Source: an uncultured Isoptericola sp.
Lineage (GTDB): Bacteria; Actinomycetota; Actinomycetes; Actinomycetales; Cellulomonadaceae
NCBI GenBank assembly: GCA_947497265.1
Contig: CANMFP010000001.1
Location: 248,001-312,000 of the forward strand
Direction of reading: 5' to 3'
DNA: 64,000 nt
The notes under the pieces are model-generated. The model ran no database searches. It worked only from the letters and a program-made list of their open reading frames with translations, and was not told the origin of the DNA. A program made the translations under genes and the position numbers. Positions within the stretch are counted from its first letter, which is position 1, and every line of letters starts with the position of its first letter. Positions 1 through 8,207 of this stretch are shown piece by piece.

Positions 1-326
1 CAGAACAGCCGGCGCAACCCCATCGCCCGCGCCCGGTCGACGAGCTCGGTGACCAGCGCGTGCCCGACGCCGCGCCCGGTCCAGGACCGGTCGACCGCGA
101 GCGTCCGGATCTCGGCGACGTCCTCCCACATGACGTGCAGCGCGCCGCAGCCGATCACCCCGTGGTCGGGTCCGCCGTCGGCCACGACGAACTCCTGGAC
201 GGCCTCGTAGTAGCCGACCATCTCCTTGGCCAGCAGGATCCGCTCGTTGGCGTACGGCTCGACCAGCCGGCGCACGACGCGGACGTCGGCGGGCAGGGCG
301 GGACGGACGGTGAAGCGCTCGGGCAC
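1..326 (-). CDS. GNAT N-acetyltransferase, ArgA-like (C-terminus outside window)
   Basis: The visible N-terminal 108 residues read as a single GNAT domain. A strand-helix start of the type FTVRPALPADVRVVRRLV is followed by the acetyl-CoA loop region TLAVDRSWTGRGVGHALV, with the R/Q-x-x-G-x-G/A pattern met as WTGRGVG. The segment ANERILLAKEMVGYYEAVQEFVV resembles the single-domain amino-acid N-acetyltransferases used for arginine synthesis in actinobacteria, so acetyl-CoA:glutamate acetyltransferase is the best guess. The GTG start is preceded by AAGGTGG, which also fits a TAAGGT -10 box six bases upstream. The stop codon lies left of the window, so length cannot be judged. Confidence 0.7.
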   Translation of the reverse strand, partial: MPERFTVRPALPADVRVVRRLVEPYANERILLAKEMVGYYEAVQEFVVADGGPDHGVIGCGALHVMWEDVAEIRTLAVDRSWTGRGVGHALVTELVDRARAMGLRRLF

Positions 327-332
327 CCGCCC

Positions 333-338
333 ACCTTA
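333..338 (-). promoter_or_regulatory. Possible leaderless -10 hexamer TAAGGT
   Basis: TAAGGT lies exactly six bases before the GTG start of the acetyltransferase. The same bases could be read as a Shine-Dalgarno (AAGGTGG), so this case is ambiguous. Confidence 0.4.
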
Positions 339-358
339 TGGCCGCCACGCACGAATGT

Positions 359-1336
359 TCAGGGCATACCCTCGGCGTCGGCGAGCAGCACTGCCGTCAT
401 CTCGTCGATCACCAGGTCGGTCACGACGCCCGCCGCGAGCGCCGCGCGCAGCGGCACCACCTTGTTGTCGCCGGCGACGACGCAGAGCCGGCGCGGGATG
501 CGGCGCAGCTGGTCCGGCGTCGGCCCGGTCGCTCGCGCGTTGATCGCGATGTCGCGGTAGGTGCCGTCGGGCCGCAGGAACACGGTGCAGACGTCCCCGG
601 CCACCCCGGCGCGGTCGAGCGTGGCGACGTCCTCGGGGTCCAGGTAGCCGGCCGAGTACACGTGGGAGGGCACTCCCGTGAGCGCCCCGACGGAGAAGAC
701 CGCCAGGTCGGTGCGGGACTGGTAGTCCAGGACGCGGCGCACCGACCGTTCGCGCCACATCGCGGCGCGGGTCTCGGCGTAGTCGAAGAAGGCCGGCACC
801 GGGAAGTGGTGCACGCTGGCCTCGAAGGCCGAGCCGATCTGGTCGATCAGGCCGCCCGCATAGCTCACGCCGGAGGTCCGGGTGTTGGCCGCCCCGTTGA
901 GCTGGACCACGGACGAACCACGGGTCGCCTTGTGCGTCAGGTGCTCGGCCACGGCTCCCAGCGTCGTCCCCCACGCCACGCCGAGCACCATGTCGGAGTC
1001 GAACCAGCGCGAGACGAGGCGGGCCGCGGTGCGCGCCACCTGACCGAGGCGCTCGGCGTCGTCGGCCGAGTCGGCCACGGGCACCACGTAGACCTCGATG
1101 CCGTACCGCGAGACCAGCTCGCGGCCCAGCCCGGGCGCGCGGGAGTGGGCCGGGCGCAGCGTGATCTCCACGACACCGGTGTCCCGCGCGCGCTTGAGGA
1201 GCCGCGAGACGGTGGACCGCGACGTGCGCAGGTGACGCGCGATCGACTCCATCTTCATGTCCTGCAGGTAGTACATGGTCGCGGCCATGACCATGTCGCG
1301 CTCCCGGGTGATCGTCACGACGCCAGCGTGCCGCAT
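359..1336 (-). CDS. SorC-family sugar-binding transcriptional regulator
   Basis: A 325-residue regulator of the SorC/DeoR-like class. An N-terminal helix-turn-helix (MKMESIARHLRTSRSTVSRL, about residues 25-45) is followed by a sugar-phosphate-binding domain with typical motifs: LGVAWGTTLGAVAEHL, VVQLNGAANT, and a C-terminal VAGDNKVVPLRAALAAGVVTDLVID. Members bind phosphorylated sugars and act as activators or repressors. It diverges from glpD-glpF-glpK, which suggests glycerol-3-phosphate or a related triose as inducer (inference). The ATG at 1336 was chosen because a GTG at 1363 would lie inside the palindrome 1349-1362; AGAAG just upstream is a weak ribosome site. Confidence 0.8.
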   Translation of the reverse strand: MRHAGVVTITRERDMVMAATMYYLQDMKMESIARHLRTSRSTVSRLLKRARDTGVVEITLRPAHSRAPGLGRELVSRYGIEVYVVPVADSADDAERLGQVARTAARLVSRWFDSDMVLGVAWGTTLGAVAEHLTHKATRGSSVVQLNGAANTRTSGVSYAGGLIDQIGSAFEASVHHFPVPAFFDYAETRAAMWRERSVRRVLDYQSRTDLAVFSVGALTGVPSHVYSAGYLDPEDVATLDRAGVAGDVCTVFLRPDGTYRDIAINARATGPTPDQLRRIPRRLCVVAGDNKVVPLRAALAAGVVTDLVIDEMTAVLLADAEGMP

Positions 1337-1348
1337 GACACCGCTTCT

Positions 1349-1362
1349 TGCACGTTCGTGCA
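1349..1362. promoter_or_regulatory. Palindromic operator candidate TGCACGTTCGTGCA
   Basis: A perfect 6-bp inverted repeat (TGCACG/CGTGCA, 2-bp spacer) in the divergent space between the SorC regulator and glpD. It sits just upstream of a TAGGTT -10-like hexamer at 1365-1370 facing glpD. A second small palindrome, GAACGTTC, follows at 1375-1382. Confidence 0.5.
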
Positions 1363-1428
1363 CCTAGGTTGCGAGAACGTTCCCGCAGTGTTGCCCTGGT
1401 GTCGTCCCCACCGAGAGGAGCACCACCG

Positions 1429-3174
1429 ATGGCCTCCCGCCTCACCGCAGAGTCCCGCACCCGGGCCCTGACCGCCCTGGAGAGCTCCCAGGAGCCCGCC
1501 ACCGAGCTCGACGTCCTCGTCATCGGCGGTGGGGTCACCGGTGCCGGCATCGCGCTCGACGCCGTCACCCGCGGGCTGTCCACCGCGATCGTCGAGGCCC
1601 AGGACTGGTCGGCAGGAACCTCGAGCTGGTCCAGCAAGCTCGTCCACGGCGGCCTGCGCTACCTGCAGATGCTCGACTTCTCGCTGGTGCACGAGGCGCT
1701 GACCGAGCGCGACCTGCTCCTGAAGGAGATCGCGCCGCACCTGGTCAAGCCCGTGCCGTTCCTCTACCCGCTCGAGCACCGCGTGTGGGAGCGGGCCTAC
1801 GTCGGCGCGGGCATCGCCCTGTACGACACCCTGGCCGCGATCGCGCCGGGCCGGCGCGCGATGCCCATCCACCGGCACGTCAGCCGCCGCCAGATCGCGC
1901 AGAAGTTCCCCGACCTGGCGCACGAGGCCGCCATCGGCGCCATCCAGTACTGGGACGCCTCCGTCGACGACTCGCGCCTCGTCAGCACGTTGGTGCGTAC
2001 CGCCGTCGACTACGGCGCGCACGCCGCGTCGCGCACGCAGGTGGTGAGCCTCACGAAGAGCGCGACCGGCGCGGTCAACGGCGCCGTCGTCGTCGACCTC
2101 GAGACGGGGCGCGAGATCCCCGTCCGTGCGCGCCACGTCATCAACGCGACCGGCGTGTGGACCGAGGACACCGAGGCGCTCGCCGGCGACGAGGGCGGCC
2201 TGCGGGTCCTCGCCTCCAAAGGCATCCACATCGTCGTGCCCCGCGAGCGCGTCAAGGGCAAGGTCGGCCTGATCCTGCAGACCGAGAAGTCGGTGCTGTT
2301 CATCATCCCGTGGTCGCGCTACTGGATCATCGGCACCACGGACACACCGTGGGAGCAGGACCCAGTGCACCCGGTGGCCACCGCCGCCGACATCGACTAC
2401 GTGCTGGACCACGCCAACGCCGTGCTGGCCCACCCGCTGACGCGCGAGGACATCATCGGCACCTATGCCGGCCTGCGCCCCCTGCTGCAGCCCGGCACCA
2501 AGGAGGGCACCGGCTCCTCCAAGGTCTCCCGCGAGCACACCGTCGCCTCCCCCGCTCCCGGCCTGACCGTCATCGCGGGCGGCAAGCTGACCACCTACCG
2601 GGTGATGGCCAAGGACGCCGTCGACTTCGCGATCGGCCAGCGCGCGCACGCCCTGCCGTCGGTGACGCACCAGATCCCGCTCGTCGGCGCCGTCGGCCTC
2701 TCCGCCGTCCGTCGCCAGGCGCGCGCCTGGTCGCAGCGGTACCGCTGGAGCCCCGCCATGCTCGACCACCTGCTGCACCGCTACGGCTCGGCGCTGCGCG
2801 AGCTCGTCACCCTCTGCGAGGAGGACCTGTCGCTCGCCAGGCCGCTGGAGCACGCGCCGGCCTACCTGCGCGCGGAGATCCACTACGCCGTCAGCCACGA
2901 GGGCGCCCTCCACCTGGAGGACCTGCTCCTGCGCCGCACCCGCCTCGTCTACGAGGTGGCGGACAAGGGCCGGGCGGCGCTCGACGAGATCGCCGAGATC
3001 GTGGCGCCGCTGCTCGGCTGGGACGAGGAGGCGACGCAGGCCGAGATCGAGGCCTATCGCGCCCGCGCCGACGCCGAGGACGCCGCAGCCCGGCAGCCGG
3101 ATGACGCCTCGGCCGGGGAGGCCCGCTCCCAGGCCCCCGACGTGGCGCCGATGCAGCCGCTGCGGACCGCCTGA
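1429..3174 (+). CDS. glpD: Aerobic glycerol-3-phosphate dehydrogenase
   Basis: FAD-dependent enzyme of 581 residues that oxidises sn-glycerol-3-phosphate to dihydroxyacetone phosphate and passes electrons to the quinone pool at the membrane. The dinucleotide-binding motif VIGGGVTGAGIALDAVTRGL lies at about residues 30-50. It is followed by the family signatures SAGTSSWSSKLVHGGLRYL, VINATGVWTEDTEAL and the substrate-site stretch YAGLRPLLQPG; GGKLTTYRVMAKDAVD marks the end of the FAD domain. The C-terminal 150 residues are the usual helical cap, with a low-complexity acidic/Ala tail. ATG 1429 has GAGAGGAG upstream. It is first in the glpD-glpF-glpK series. Confidence 0.95.
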   Translation: MASRLTAESRTRALTALESSQEPATELDVLVIGGGVTGAGIALDAVTRGLSTAIVEAQDWSAGTSSWSSKLVHGGLRYLQMLDFSLVHEALTERDLLLKEIAPHLVKPVPFLYPLEHRVWERAYVGAGIALYDTLAAIAPGRRAMPIHRHVSRRQIAQKFPDLAHEAAIGAIQYWDASVDDSRLVSTLVRTAVDYGAHAASRTQVVSLTKSATGAVNGAVVVDLETGREIPVRARHVINATGVWTEDTEALAGDEGGLRVLASKGIHIVVPRERVKGKVGLILQTEKSVLFIIPWSRYWIIGTTDTPWEQDPVHPVATAADIDYVLDHANAVLAHPLTREDIIGTYAGLRPLLQPGTKEGTGSSKVSREHTVASPAPGLTVIAGGKLTTYRVMAKDAVDFAIGQRAHALPSVTHQIPLVGAVGLSAVRRQARAWSQRYRWSPAMLDHLLHRYGSALRELVTLCEEDLSLARPLEHAPAYLRAEIHYAVSHEGALHLEDLLLRRTRLVYEVADKGRAALDEIAEIVAPLLGWDEEATQAEIEAYRARADAEDAAARQPDDASAGEARSQAPDVAPMQPLRTA

Positions 3175-3270
3175 CCCGAACCACCACAGACCCCAGCGCC
3201 CCGGCGCCGGACCGTCCCGACACCGATGTCCGGGACGGACCTCCAAGTCAGACCAGAGAGCGAGACGACG

Positions 3271-4002
3271 ATGTCAACAGGCCAGATCTTCGTCACCGAG
3301 ATGATGGGCACCATGGTGCTGCTCCTCCTCGGTGGCGGCGTGGTGGCGAACGCCATCCTGCCGAAGACCAAGGGTTTCAACGGCGGATGGCTGCTCATCA
3401 ACTTCGGTTGGGGCCTCGGCGTGTTCACCGGTGTGTTCGTGGCCTTCTCCACCGGCGCGCACATCAACCCGGCGGTCACGGTCGGGCTGATGGCCAACGG
3501 TGCCGAAGAGTTCGGCCCCGGCATCCCCGCGACCTTCGCCAACGCGATGATCTACATCAGCGCCCAGATGGTCGGCGCCTTCCTCGGTGCCGTCCTGACG
3601 TACCTCGCCTACAAGAAGCACTTCGACCAGGACGCGGACCCAGCGGTCAAGCTCGGCGTCTTCTCCACCGGGCCGGAGATCCGGTCCTATGGCTGGAACC
3701 TGGTCACCGAGATCCTCGCGACCTTCGTGCTCGTCTTCGGTGTGCTGTCCTTCGCCAACTGGCCCGGCGACATGGGGCCCCTGGCCGTCGCCCTGCTCGT
3801 GGTCGGTATCGGCGCGAGCCTCGGTGGCCCGACCGGGTACGCCATCAACCCGGCGCGTGACCTCGGACCGCGCATCGCCCACGCACTGCTGCCCATCCGG
3901 GGCAAGGGTCCCAGCGACTGGTCCTACGCGTGGGTGCCGGTCGTCGGCCCGCTCCTGGGTGGTGCGCTCGCCGGCCTGCTCGCCACCGTCGTCATCTTCT
4001 GA
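3271..4002 (+). CDS. glpF: Glycerol uptake facilitator (aquaglyceroporin, MIP family)
   Basis: A 243-residue membrane channel for glycerol. Both MIP half-helix signatures are present: HINPAVT at about residues 67-73 and AINPARD at about 190-196. The second NPA is followed by Arg, the selectivity-filter residue, and the Asp after it (NPARD) is typical of glycerol facilitators rather than strict water channels. Six hydrophobic segments alternate with the two re-entrant loops. ATG 3271 gives the normal N-terminus (MSTGQIFVTEMMGT); a weak GAG-type ribosome site precedes it. The gene lies 96 bases after glpD and 54 before glpK, consistent with one transcription unit. Confidence 0.93.
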   Translation: MSTGQIFVTEMMGTMVLLLLGGGVVANAILPKTKGFNGGWLLINFGWGLGVFTGVFVAFSTGAHINPAVTVGLMANGAEEFGPGIPATFANAMIYISAQMVGAFLGAVLTYLAYKKHFDQDADPAVKLGVFSTGPEIRSYGWNLVTEILATFVLVFGVLSFANWPGDMGPLAVALLVVGIGASLGGPTGYAINPARDLGPRIAHALLPIRGKGPSDWSYAWVPVVGPLLGGALAGLLATVVIF

Positions 4003-4056
4003 CGACCCCTCGTCCCTGCGACCACCACCGAACCCCACGACGCAAAGGAGCACACC

Positions 4057-5574
4057 ATGGCGGACTACGTCCTCGCCATCGACCAGGGCACGACGAGCTC
4101 GCGTGCCATCGTCTTCGACCACTCGGGACGCAGCGTCTCGACCGGCCAGATCGAGCACGACCAGATCTTTCCCCGGGCCGGCTGGGTCGAGCACAACGCC
4201 GAGCAGATCTGGAACAACGTCCGCGAGGTGGTCGGACTGGCGCTGACCCGCGGCAACATCTCGCACGAGGATCTCGCTGCGGTCGGTATCACCAACCAGC
4301 GTGAGACCGCCGTGGTGTGGGACAAGAACACCGGCAAGCCGGTCTACAACGCGATCGTCTGGCAGGACACCCGTACCCAGGCGATCGCCGAGGAGCTCGG
4401 CGGCGACGAGGGCCCCGACAAGTACAAGTCGATCGTCGGCCTGCCGCTGGCGACGTACTTCTCCGGCCCGAAGATCAAGTGGATCCTCGACAACGTCGAC
4501 GGCGCCCGTGAGGCCGCGGAGAAGGGCGACCTGCTGTTCGGCAACACCGACACGTGGGTCGTGTGGAACATGACCGGCGGCCCCGAGGGCGGCGTCCACG
4601 TCACCGACGTCACCAACGCCTCGCGCACCATGCTCATGGACCTCGACACCCTGAGCTGGCGCGAGGACATCGCGGCCGACATGGGCATCCCGATGTCGAT
4701 GCTGCCCGAGATCCGCTCCTCGTCCGAGGTGTACGGCCGCGGCCGTCCGCGCGGCATGATCCCCGGCGTGCCGATCGCCGGCATCCTCGGCGACCAGCAG
4801 GCCGCGACCTTCGGCCAGGCGTGCTTCGAGGTCGGCACCGCCAAGAACACCTACGGCACCGGCAACTTCATGCTGCTCAACACCGGTACCGAGAAGGTGC
4901 CCTCGGAGAACGGCCTGCTCACCACGGTCTGCTACAAGATCGGTGACGCCGACCCCGTCTACGCCCTCGAGGGGTCCATCGCCGTCACCGGGTCCCTGGT
5001 CCAGTGGCTGCGCGACAACCTCGGCCTGTTCGCGGACGCCCCGGACATCGAGTACCTGGCCGGCAAGGTCGAGAACAACGGTGGCGCGTACTTCGTCCCG
5101 GCCTTCTCCGGCCTCTTCGCTCCGTACTGGCGTCCCGACGCCCGCGGTGCGCTCGTCGGCCTGACCCGGTTCGTCGACCGCAACCACATCGCACGCGCCG
5201 CCCTCGAGGCGACCGCGTTCCAGACCCGTGAGGTCATGGACGCGATGAAGGCGGACTCCGGCGTGGAGCTCACCGAGCTGAAGGTCGACGGCGGCATGGT
5301 GGCGAACGAGCTGCTCATGCAGTTCCAGGCCGACCAGCTCGGGGTCGACGTCGTCCGCCCGGAGGTCGCCGAGACGACGGCGCTCGGTGCCGCGTACGCG
5401 GCGGGCATCGCCGTCGGCTTCTGGCAGGGCGAGTCCGACGTCACCGAGAACTGGGTGGAGGGCAAGCGCTGGACGCCGTCGATGGCGGAGGACGAGCGCG
5501 AGCGTCTCTACCGGCAGTGGAAGAAGGCCGTCACCAAGACCTTCGACTGGGTGGACGAGGACTCCGGCGAGTAG
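4057..5574 (+). CDS. glpK: Glycerol kinase
   Basis: ATP-dependent kinase of 505 residues that phosphorylates glycerol to sn-glycerol-3-phosphate, trapping what GlpF admits. The FGGY/ribokinase-like two-lobed fold is complete. The phosphate-1 motif DQGTTSSR is at residues 9-16 and the glycerol-binding NQRET at 80-84. YFSGPKIKW and the catalytic-Asp region [10 protein letters not shown] follow. The second-lobe adenosine motif [14 protein letters not shown] lies near residue 410. AAAGGAG precedes the ATG. A strong hairpin follows the stop at 5594-5633. A paralogous but N-terminally replaced copy lies at 8208-9698. Confidence 0.96.
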   Translation: MADYVLAIDQGTTSSRAIVFDHSGRSVSTGQIEHDQIFPRAGWVEHNAEQIWNNVREVVGLALTRGNISHEDLAAVGITNQRETAVVWDKNTGKPVYNAIVWQDTRTQAIAEELGGDEGPDKYKSIVGLPLATYFSGPKIKWILDNVDGAREAAEKGDLLFGNTDTWVVWNMTGGPEGGVHVTDVTNASRTMLMDLDTLSWREDIAADMGIPMSMLPEIRSSSEVYGRGRPRGMIPGVPIAGILGDQQAATFGQACFEVGTAKNTYGTGNFMLLNTGTEKVPSENGLLTTVCYKIGDADPVYALEGSIAVTGSLVQWLRDNLGLFADAPDIEYLAGKVENNGGAYFVPAFSGLFAPYWRPDARGALVGLTRFVDRNHIARAALEATAFQTREVMDAMKADSGVELTELKVDGGMVANELLMQFQADQLGVDVVRPEVAETTALGAAYAAGIAVGFWQGESDVTENWVEGKRWTPSMAEDERERLYRQWKKAVTKTFDWVDEDSGE

Positions 5575-5593
5575 TCCCGCTCGCCCCGCCGAT

Positions 5594-5633
5594 CGACGAA
5601 GGCCGCCGCCCAGGACGACGGCGGCCTTCGTCG
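5594..5633 (+). terminator. Rho-independent-type hairpin after glpK
   Basis: A perfect 15-bp stem (5594-5608 with 5619-5633) and a 10-nt loop, starting 20 bases past the glpK stop. There is no clear U-run, as is usual in high-GC actinobacteria. Confidence 0.75.
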
Positions 5634-5683
5634 TGAGCGCTCGCCGCTGTCGGCCGTGACCGTCCGTGCGCCATCATCGGAGC

Positions 5684-6841
5684 ATGACAACGACGAGGAA
5701 CGCCGTGGTGGTCGGTGCCGGCATCGGCGGTCTCACCACTGCCGTCGCCCTGCGACGACGCGGCTGGGACGTGACCGTGCTCGAACGCGCCCCGTCGCTC
5801 GAGCCCGTCGGTGCCGGGATCGCGCTGGCTCCCAACGCCGTGCGCGCCCTGGCGACGACGGGCGTCGGCGACCGGGTGCACGAGCTGGCTGCCCTGCAGG
5901 GCCCCGTCGGTATCCGGCGGCCCGACGGCGACTGGCTGGTCCGCGGTGACGCTGCCATGGCCGGCGAGGCTGCCACCGTGCTCCTGCACCGCGCCCGGCT
6001 CGTGTCGTTGCTCACCGACGAGCTTCCCGACGCGTCGCTCCGGCTCGGCGTCGAGGTCGTCGGCGTGGACCCCGGCGGGCCGGACAAGCCGGCGACCGTG
6101 ACGACCGGTGCCGAGACCTGGTCGGCGGACCTGGTCGTCGCCGCCGACGGGATCGACTCCCCTGCACGGGCCGCGCTGTTCCCGGACCACCCTGGACCGG
6201 TGTATTCGGGCGCCACCGCCTGGAGGTTCGTCACTGACCGACCGGTCATCGTCCAGCCGGCGGAGACCTGGGGGCGCGGCGCCGTCGTCGGCCTCACGCC
6301 GCTCGCCGACGGCCGGGTCTACGGCTACCTCACCGCGACGCTGCCCGAACGGACACGCTTCGACGACGAGCTCGGCGAGCTGCGACGGCGGTTCGCCGAC
6401 TGGCACGACCCGCTGCCCGCGCTGCTCGCGGCCCTCCGGCCCGACCAGGTCCTGCATCACGACCTGCGATGGTTGCGCACCCCGCTGGCCCGCTACCACG
6501 TCGAGCGGGTGGCGCTCGTCGGGGACGCGGCCCACGCCATGCCGCCGAACCTGGGGCAGGGCGGCGCCCAGGCGATCGAAGATGCCGTGGTGCTGGCCTC
6601 CGTGGTGGCCGATGCCGGGACCGAGCAGCTCCCGGCGGCTCTGGCCTCCTACACGGACCGTCGGCGCGACCGCACCCGACGGATCGCGCGGACCTCGGCG
6701 CGCATCGGCAGGATGACGACCTGGCGCTCCCCGACGGCGGTCCGCCTCCGGGAGGTGGGCATGCGCGCGGCCGGTCGCTGGGCACTGCCCCGCGCCGCTC
6801 GGCGGCTCGACGGCATCCTGGGCTGGCAACCGCCGGCGTGA
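5684..6841 (+). CDS. FAD-dependent monooxygenase (PHBH-type)
   Basis: A 385-residue flavoprotein of the class A aromatic hydroxylase family. The N-terminal Rossmann motif is VVGAGIGGLTTAVALRRRGW. The mid-protein DG motif appears as VVAADGIDSPARAAL at about residue 155. The GD/FAD-ribityl motif is VALVGDAAHAMPPNLGQGGAQAIED at about 280-304. The substrate is not evident; relatives hydroxylate phenols, salicylates or polyketide rings with NAD(P)H and O2. ATG 5684 follows CATCAT at a six-base distance and has little ribosome-site character. The gene stands alone, convergent with the TetR regulator. Confidence 0.85.
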   Translation: MTTTRNAVVVGAGIGGLTTAVALRRRGWDVTVLERAPSLEPVGAGIALAPNAVRALATTGVGDRVHELAALQGPVGIRRPDGDWLVRGDAAMAGEAATVLLHRARLVSLLTDELPDASLRLGVEVVGVDPGGPDKPATVTTGAETWSADLVVAADGIDSPARAALFPDHPGPVYSGATAWRFVTDRPVIVQPAETWGRGAVVGLTPLADGRVYGYLTATLPERTRFDDELGELRRRFADWHDPLPALLAALRPDQVLHHDLRWLRTPLARYHVERVALVGDAAHAMPPNLGQGGAQAIEDAVVLASVVADAGTEQLPAALASYTDRRRDRTRRIARTSARIGRMTTWRSPTAVRLREVGMRAAGRWALPRAARRLDGILGWQPPA

Positions 6842-6859
6842 CCTCCTGCGGATGGCCTG

Positions 6860-7462
6860 TCAGCCGCCGCGCAGGAAGCTGCGGGCGGTGGCGACCAGGA
6901 GCTCTCGCTCGCCCTCGGCGGTGAACCCCTCGTCGACTGCCACCCGTTCCAGGAACCCGTCGGTGAGCAGCGCCAGCCAGGACACGATCCGGGCGGCGGG
7001 CAGGTCGGTGCGGACCTCGCCGTTCGCCTGACCTCGCTCGACCCACCTCCGCAGCACGTCGCGCTGCGCCGCGTCGTCGGCGGCGAGCGCCTCGGCGACG
7101 GCCGGCTCGTGCATGACGCCGGCGACCGCCCGGACGAACCCGGGGACGCGCGCGTCGGCGGCGTCGTCCGCTGTCGAGGCAACGAGCTCGAGGAGGACAC
7201 CGAGCGGGTCGGTCCGCCCTTCGAGGCCCGCCGCCCGCTCCGTCGTCTCCTCCGTGCCGAGCTCGAGGATGGCCAGCAGGAGGTCGGCCTTCGTGGCGAA
7301 GTAGTGGAAGAACGTGCCCGACCCGATGCCGGCCTGGCGGCAGATCCGCGCGGTGGTGGCGCCGTCGTACCCGCGTTCCGCGAAGACCGTCAGGCCTGCG
7401 TCGATGATCTGCAGCCGGCGGGCCGCGCGGCGCTCGGGGTCAACGGGACGAGCCACGGCCAT
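6860..7462 (-). CDS. TetR-family transcriptional regulator
   Basis: A 200-residue repressor-type protein. The N-terminal DNA-binding domain is canonical: RRLQIIDAGLTVFAERGYDGATTARICRQAGIGSGTFFHYFATKADLL, with the FFHYFATKADLL end of helices 3-4 clearly readable. The C-terminal two-thirds is a helical ligand-binding domain of unknown effector. Its ATG overlaps the end of the YqeB-like gene by 23 bases, so the two are probably translationally coupled. A TetR-style operator candidate lies upstream of that operon at 8165-8180, suggesting autoregulation and control of the divergent chimeric glpK (inference). Confidence 0.88.
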   Translation of the reverse strand: MAVARPVDPERRAARRLQIIDAGLTVFAERGYDGATTARICRQAGIGSGTFFHYFATKADLLLAILELGTEETTERAAGLEGRTDPLGVLLELVASTADDAADARVPGFVRAVAGVMHEPAVAEALAADDAAQRDVLRRWVERGQANGEVRTDLPAARIVSWLALLTDGFLERVAVDEGFTAEGERELLVATARSFLRGG

Positions 7463-8153
7463 CGCCCTCGGCACCGGCCGTCGTGCGGCGCACCTGCAGA
7501 CGGTCGTCGCGCACCCGGACCGCGAGGTCGTGCGCACCGAGCTCGGTGTCGAGCTCCGCGACGGCCGCGGCGTCCTTGCGCTCGCGGAGTCGACGGCGCA
7601 GCAGCGCCCGCTCCGGCTCCGTGAACCCGGGCCGGCCGTCGACCCAGCCGACATAGTCGCCCTCGTACGGGTCCTCGTCACGCCACGGCCAGCCGTGGCC
7701 GACGAGCACGTCGCGCAGCTCGGCCGACCGCAGGTCGTCGGCGTCGAGGCGGGCGCGCACCCGGCCCTCCGCGGTGACGAGGACGAGGTGCCGGCCGTCG
7801 CGGAAGACGGCGGAGACGTCGCTCCGCTCGATCCAGCCCTCGTGCTCGTCGGTGCGGTGCTCGAGATGGTCGTCGGCGACGGTCAGCCGCAGCGCCTCGG
7901 CGACGGCGACGAGCGCGAGCCAGGCACCGGCGACCAGGCCGAGACCCGTCAGGATCGGCACCGACCAGCCGAGCGGCAGGCCGGCGACGAGGTTGATCGC
8001 GCCGTGGACCGGCAGCGGCGTGCCGTCGAGCGCGTCCTGGAGCCAGCGGGCGAACGGTGGCAGCGCGACGCCCAGCCCGACGGCCAGCACCAGGACGCTC
8101 AAGGCGATGAGAATGGGCGCGACGCGCGGCATGCGCACCTCGGTGGGGGTCAT
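7440..8153 (-). CDS. YqeB-like membrane protein
   Basis: A 237-residue protein with two hydrophobic segments in its first 90 residues (PILIALSVLVLAVGLGVALP and VPILTGLGLVAGAWLALVAV). A basic/acidic cytoplasmic part follows, containing EGWIERSDVSAVFRDGRHLVLV, GWPWRDEDPYEGDYVGWVDG and a closing charged helix. That pattern recalls the YqeB family of small actinobacterial and bacillary membrane proteins, function unknown. It is first in a two-gene operon with the TetR regulator. The ATG is preceded six bases upstream by AATAAT, a -10-like hexamer, so the message may be leaderless. Homology is from memory of motifs only. Confidence 0.65.
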   Translation of the reverse strand: MTPTEVRMPRVAPILIALSVLVLAVGLGVALPPFARWLQDALDGTPLPVHGAINLVAGLPLGWSVPILTGLGLVAGAWLALVAVAEALRLTVADDHLEHRTDEHEGWIERSDVSAVFRDGRHLVLVTAEGRVRARLDADDLRSAELRDVLVGHGWPWRDEDPYEGDYVGWVDGRPGFTEPERALLRRRLRERKDAAAVAELDTELGAHDLAVRVRDDRLQVRRTTAGAEGDGRGSSR

Positions 8154-8164
8154 GCCGCAATTAT

Positions 8165-8180
8165 TGGAGCAAGCACTCCA
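8165..8180. promoter_or_regulatory. TetR-type operator candidate between divergent promoters
   Basis: TGGAGCAAGCACTCCA has 5-bp inverted arms (TGGAG/CTCCA) with a GAGCA-like half-site. It lies beside the AATAAT hexamer of the YqeB-TetR operon (8160-8165, minus) and over the expected -35 position of the TAGGGT promoter at 8196-8201 (plus). One bound dimer could block both. Confidence 0.5.
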
Positions 8181-8195
8181 CGAACGCAACCGGCC

Positions 8196-8201
8196 TAGGG
8201 T
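8196..8201 (+). promoter_or_regulatory. Leaderless -10 hexamer TAGGGT
   Basis: TAGGGT, then six bases, then the GTG start at 8208. No Shine-Dalgarno stands out otherwise. Confidence 0.6.
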
Positions 8202-8207
8202 GGCGAG

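Noticed and set aside
1315-3246. Long open frame on the minus strand opposite glpD (643 residues)
   Set aside because: Composition is typical of antisense frames in high-GC genes (Gly/Val/Arg/Asp/Leu) and no family motif is seen; similar long shadows lie opposite glpK, the NRPS and the ABC genes.
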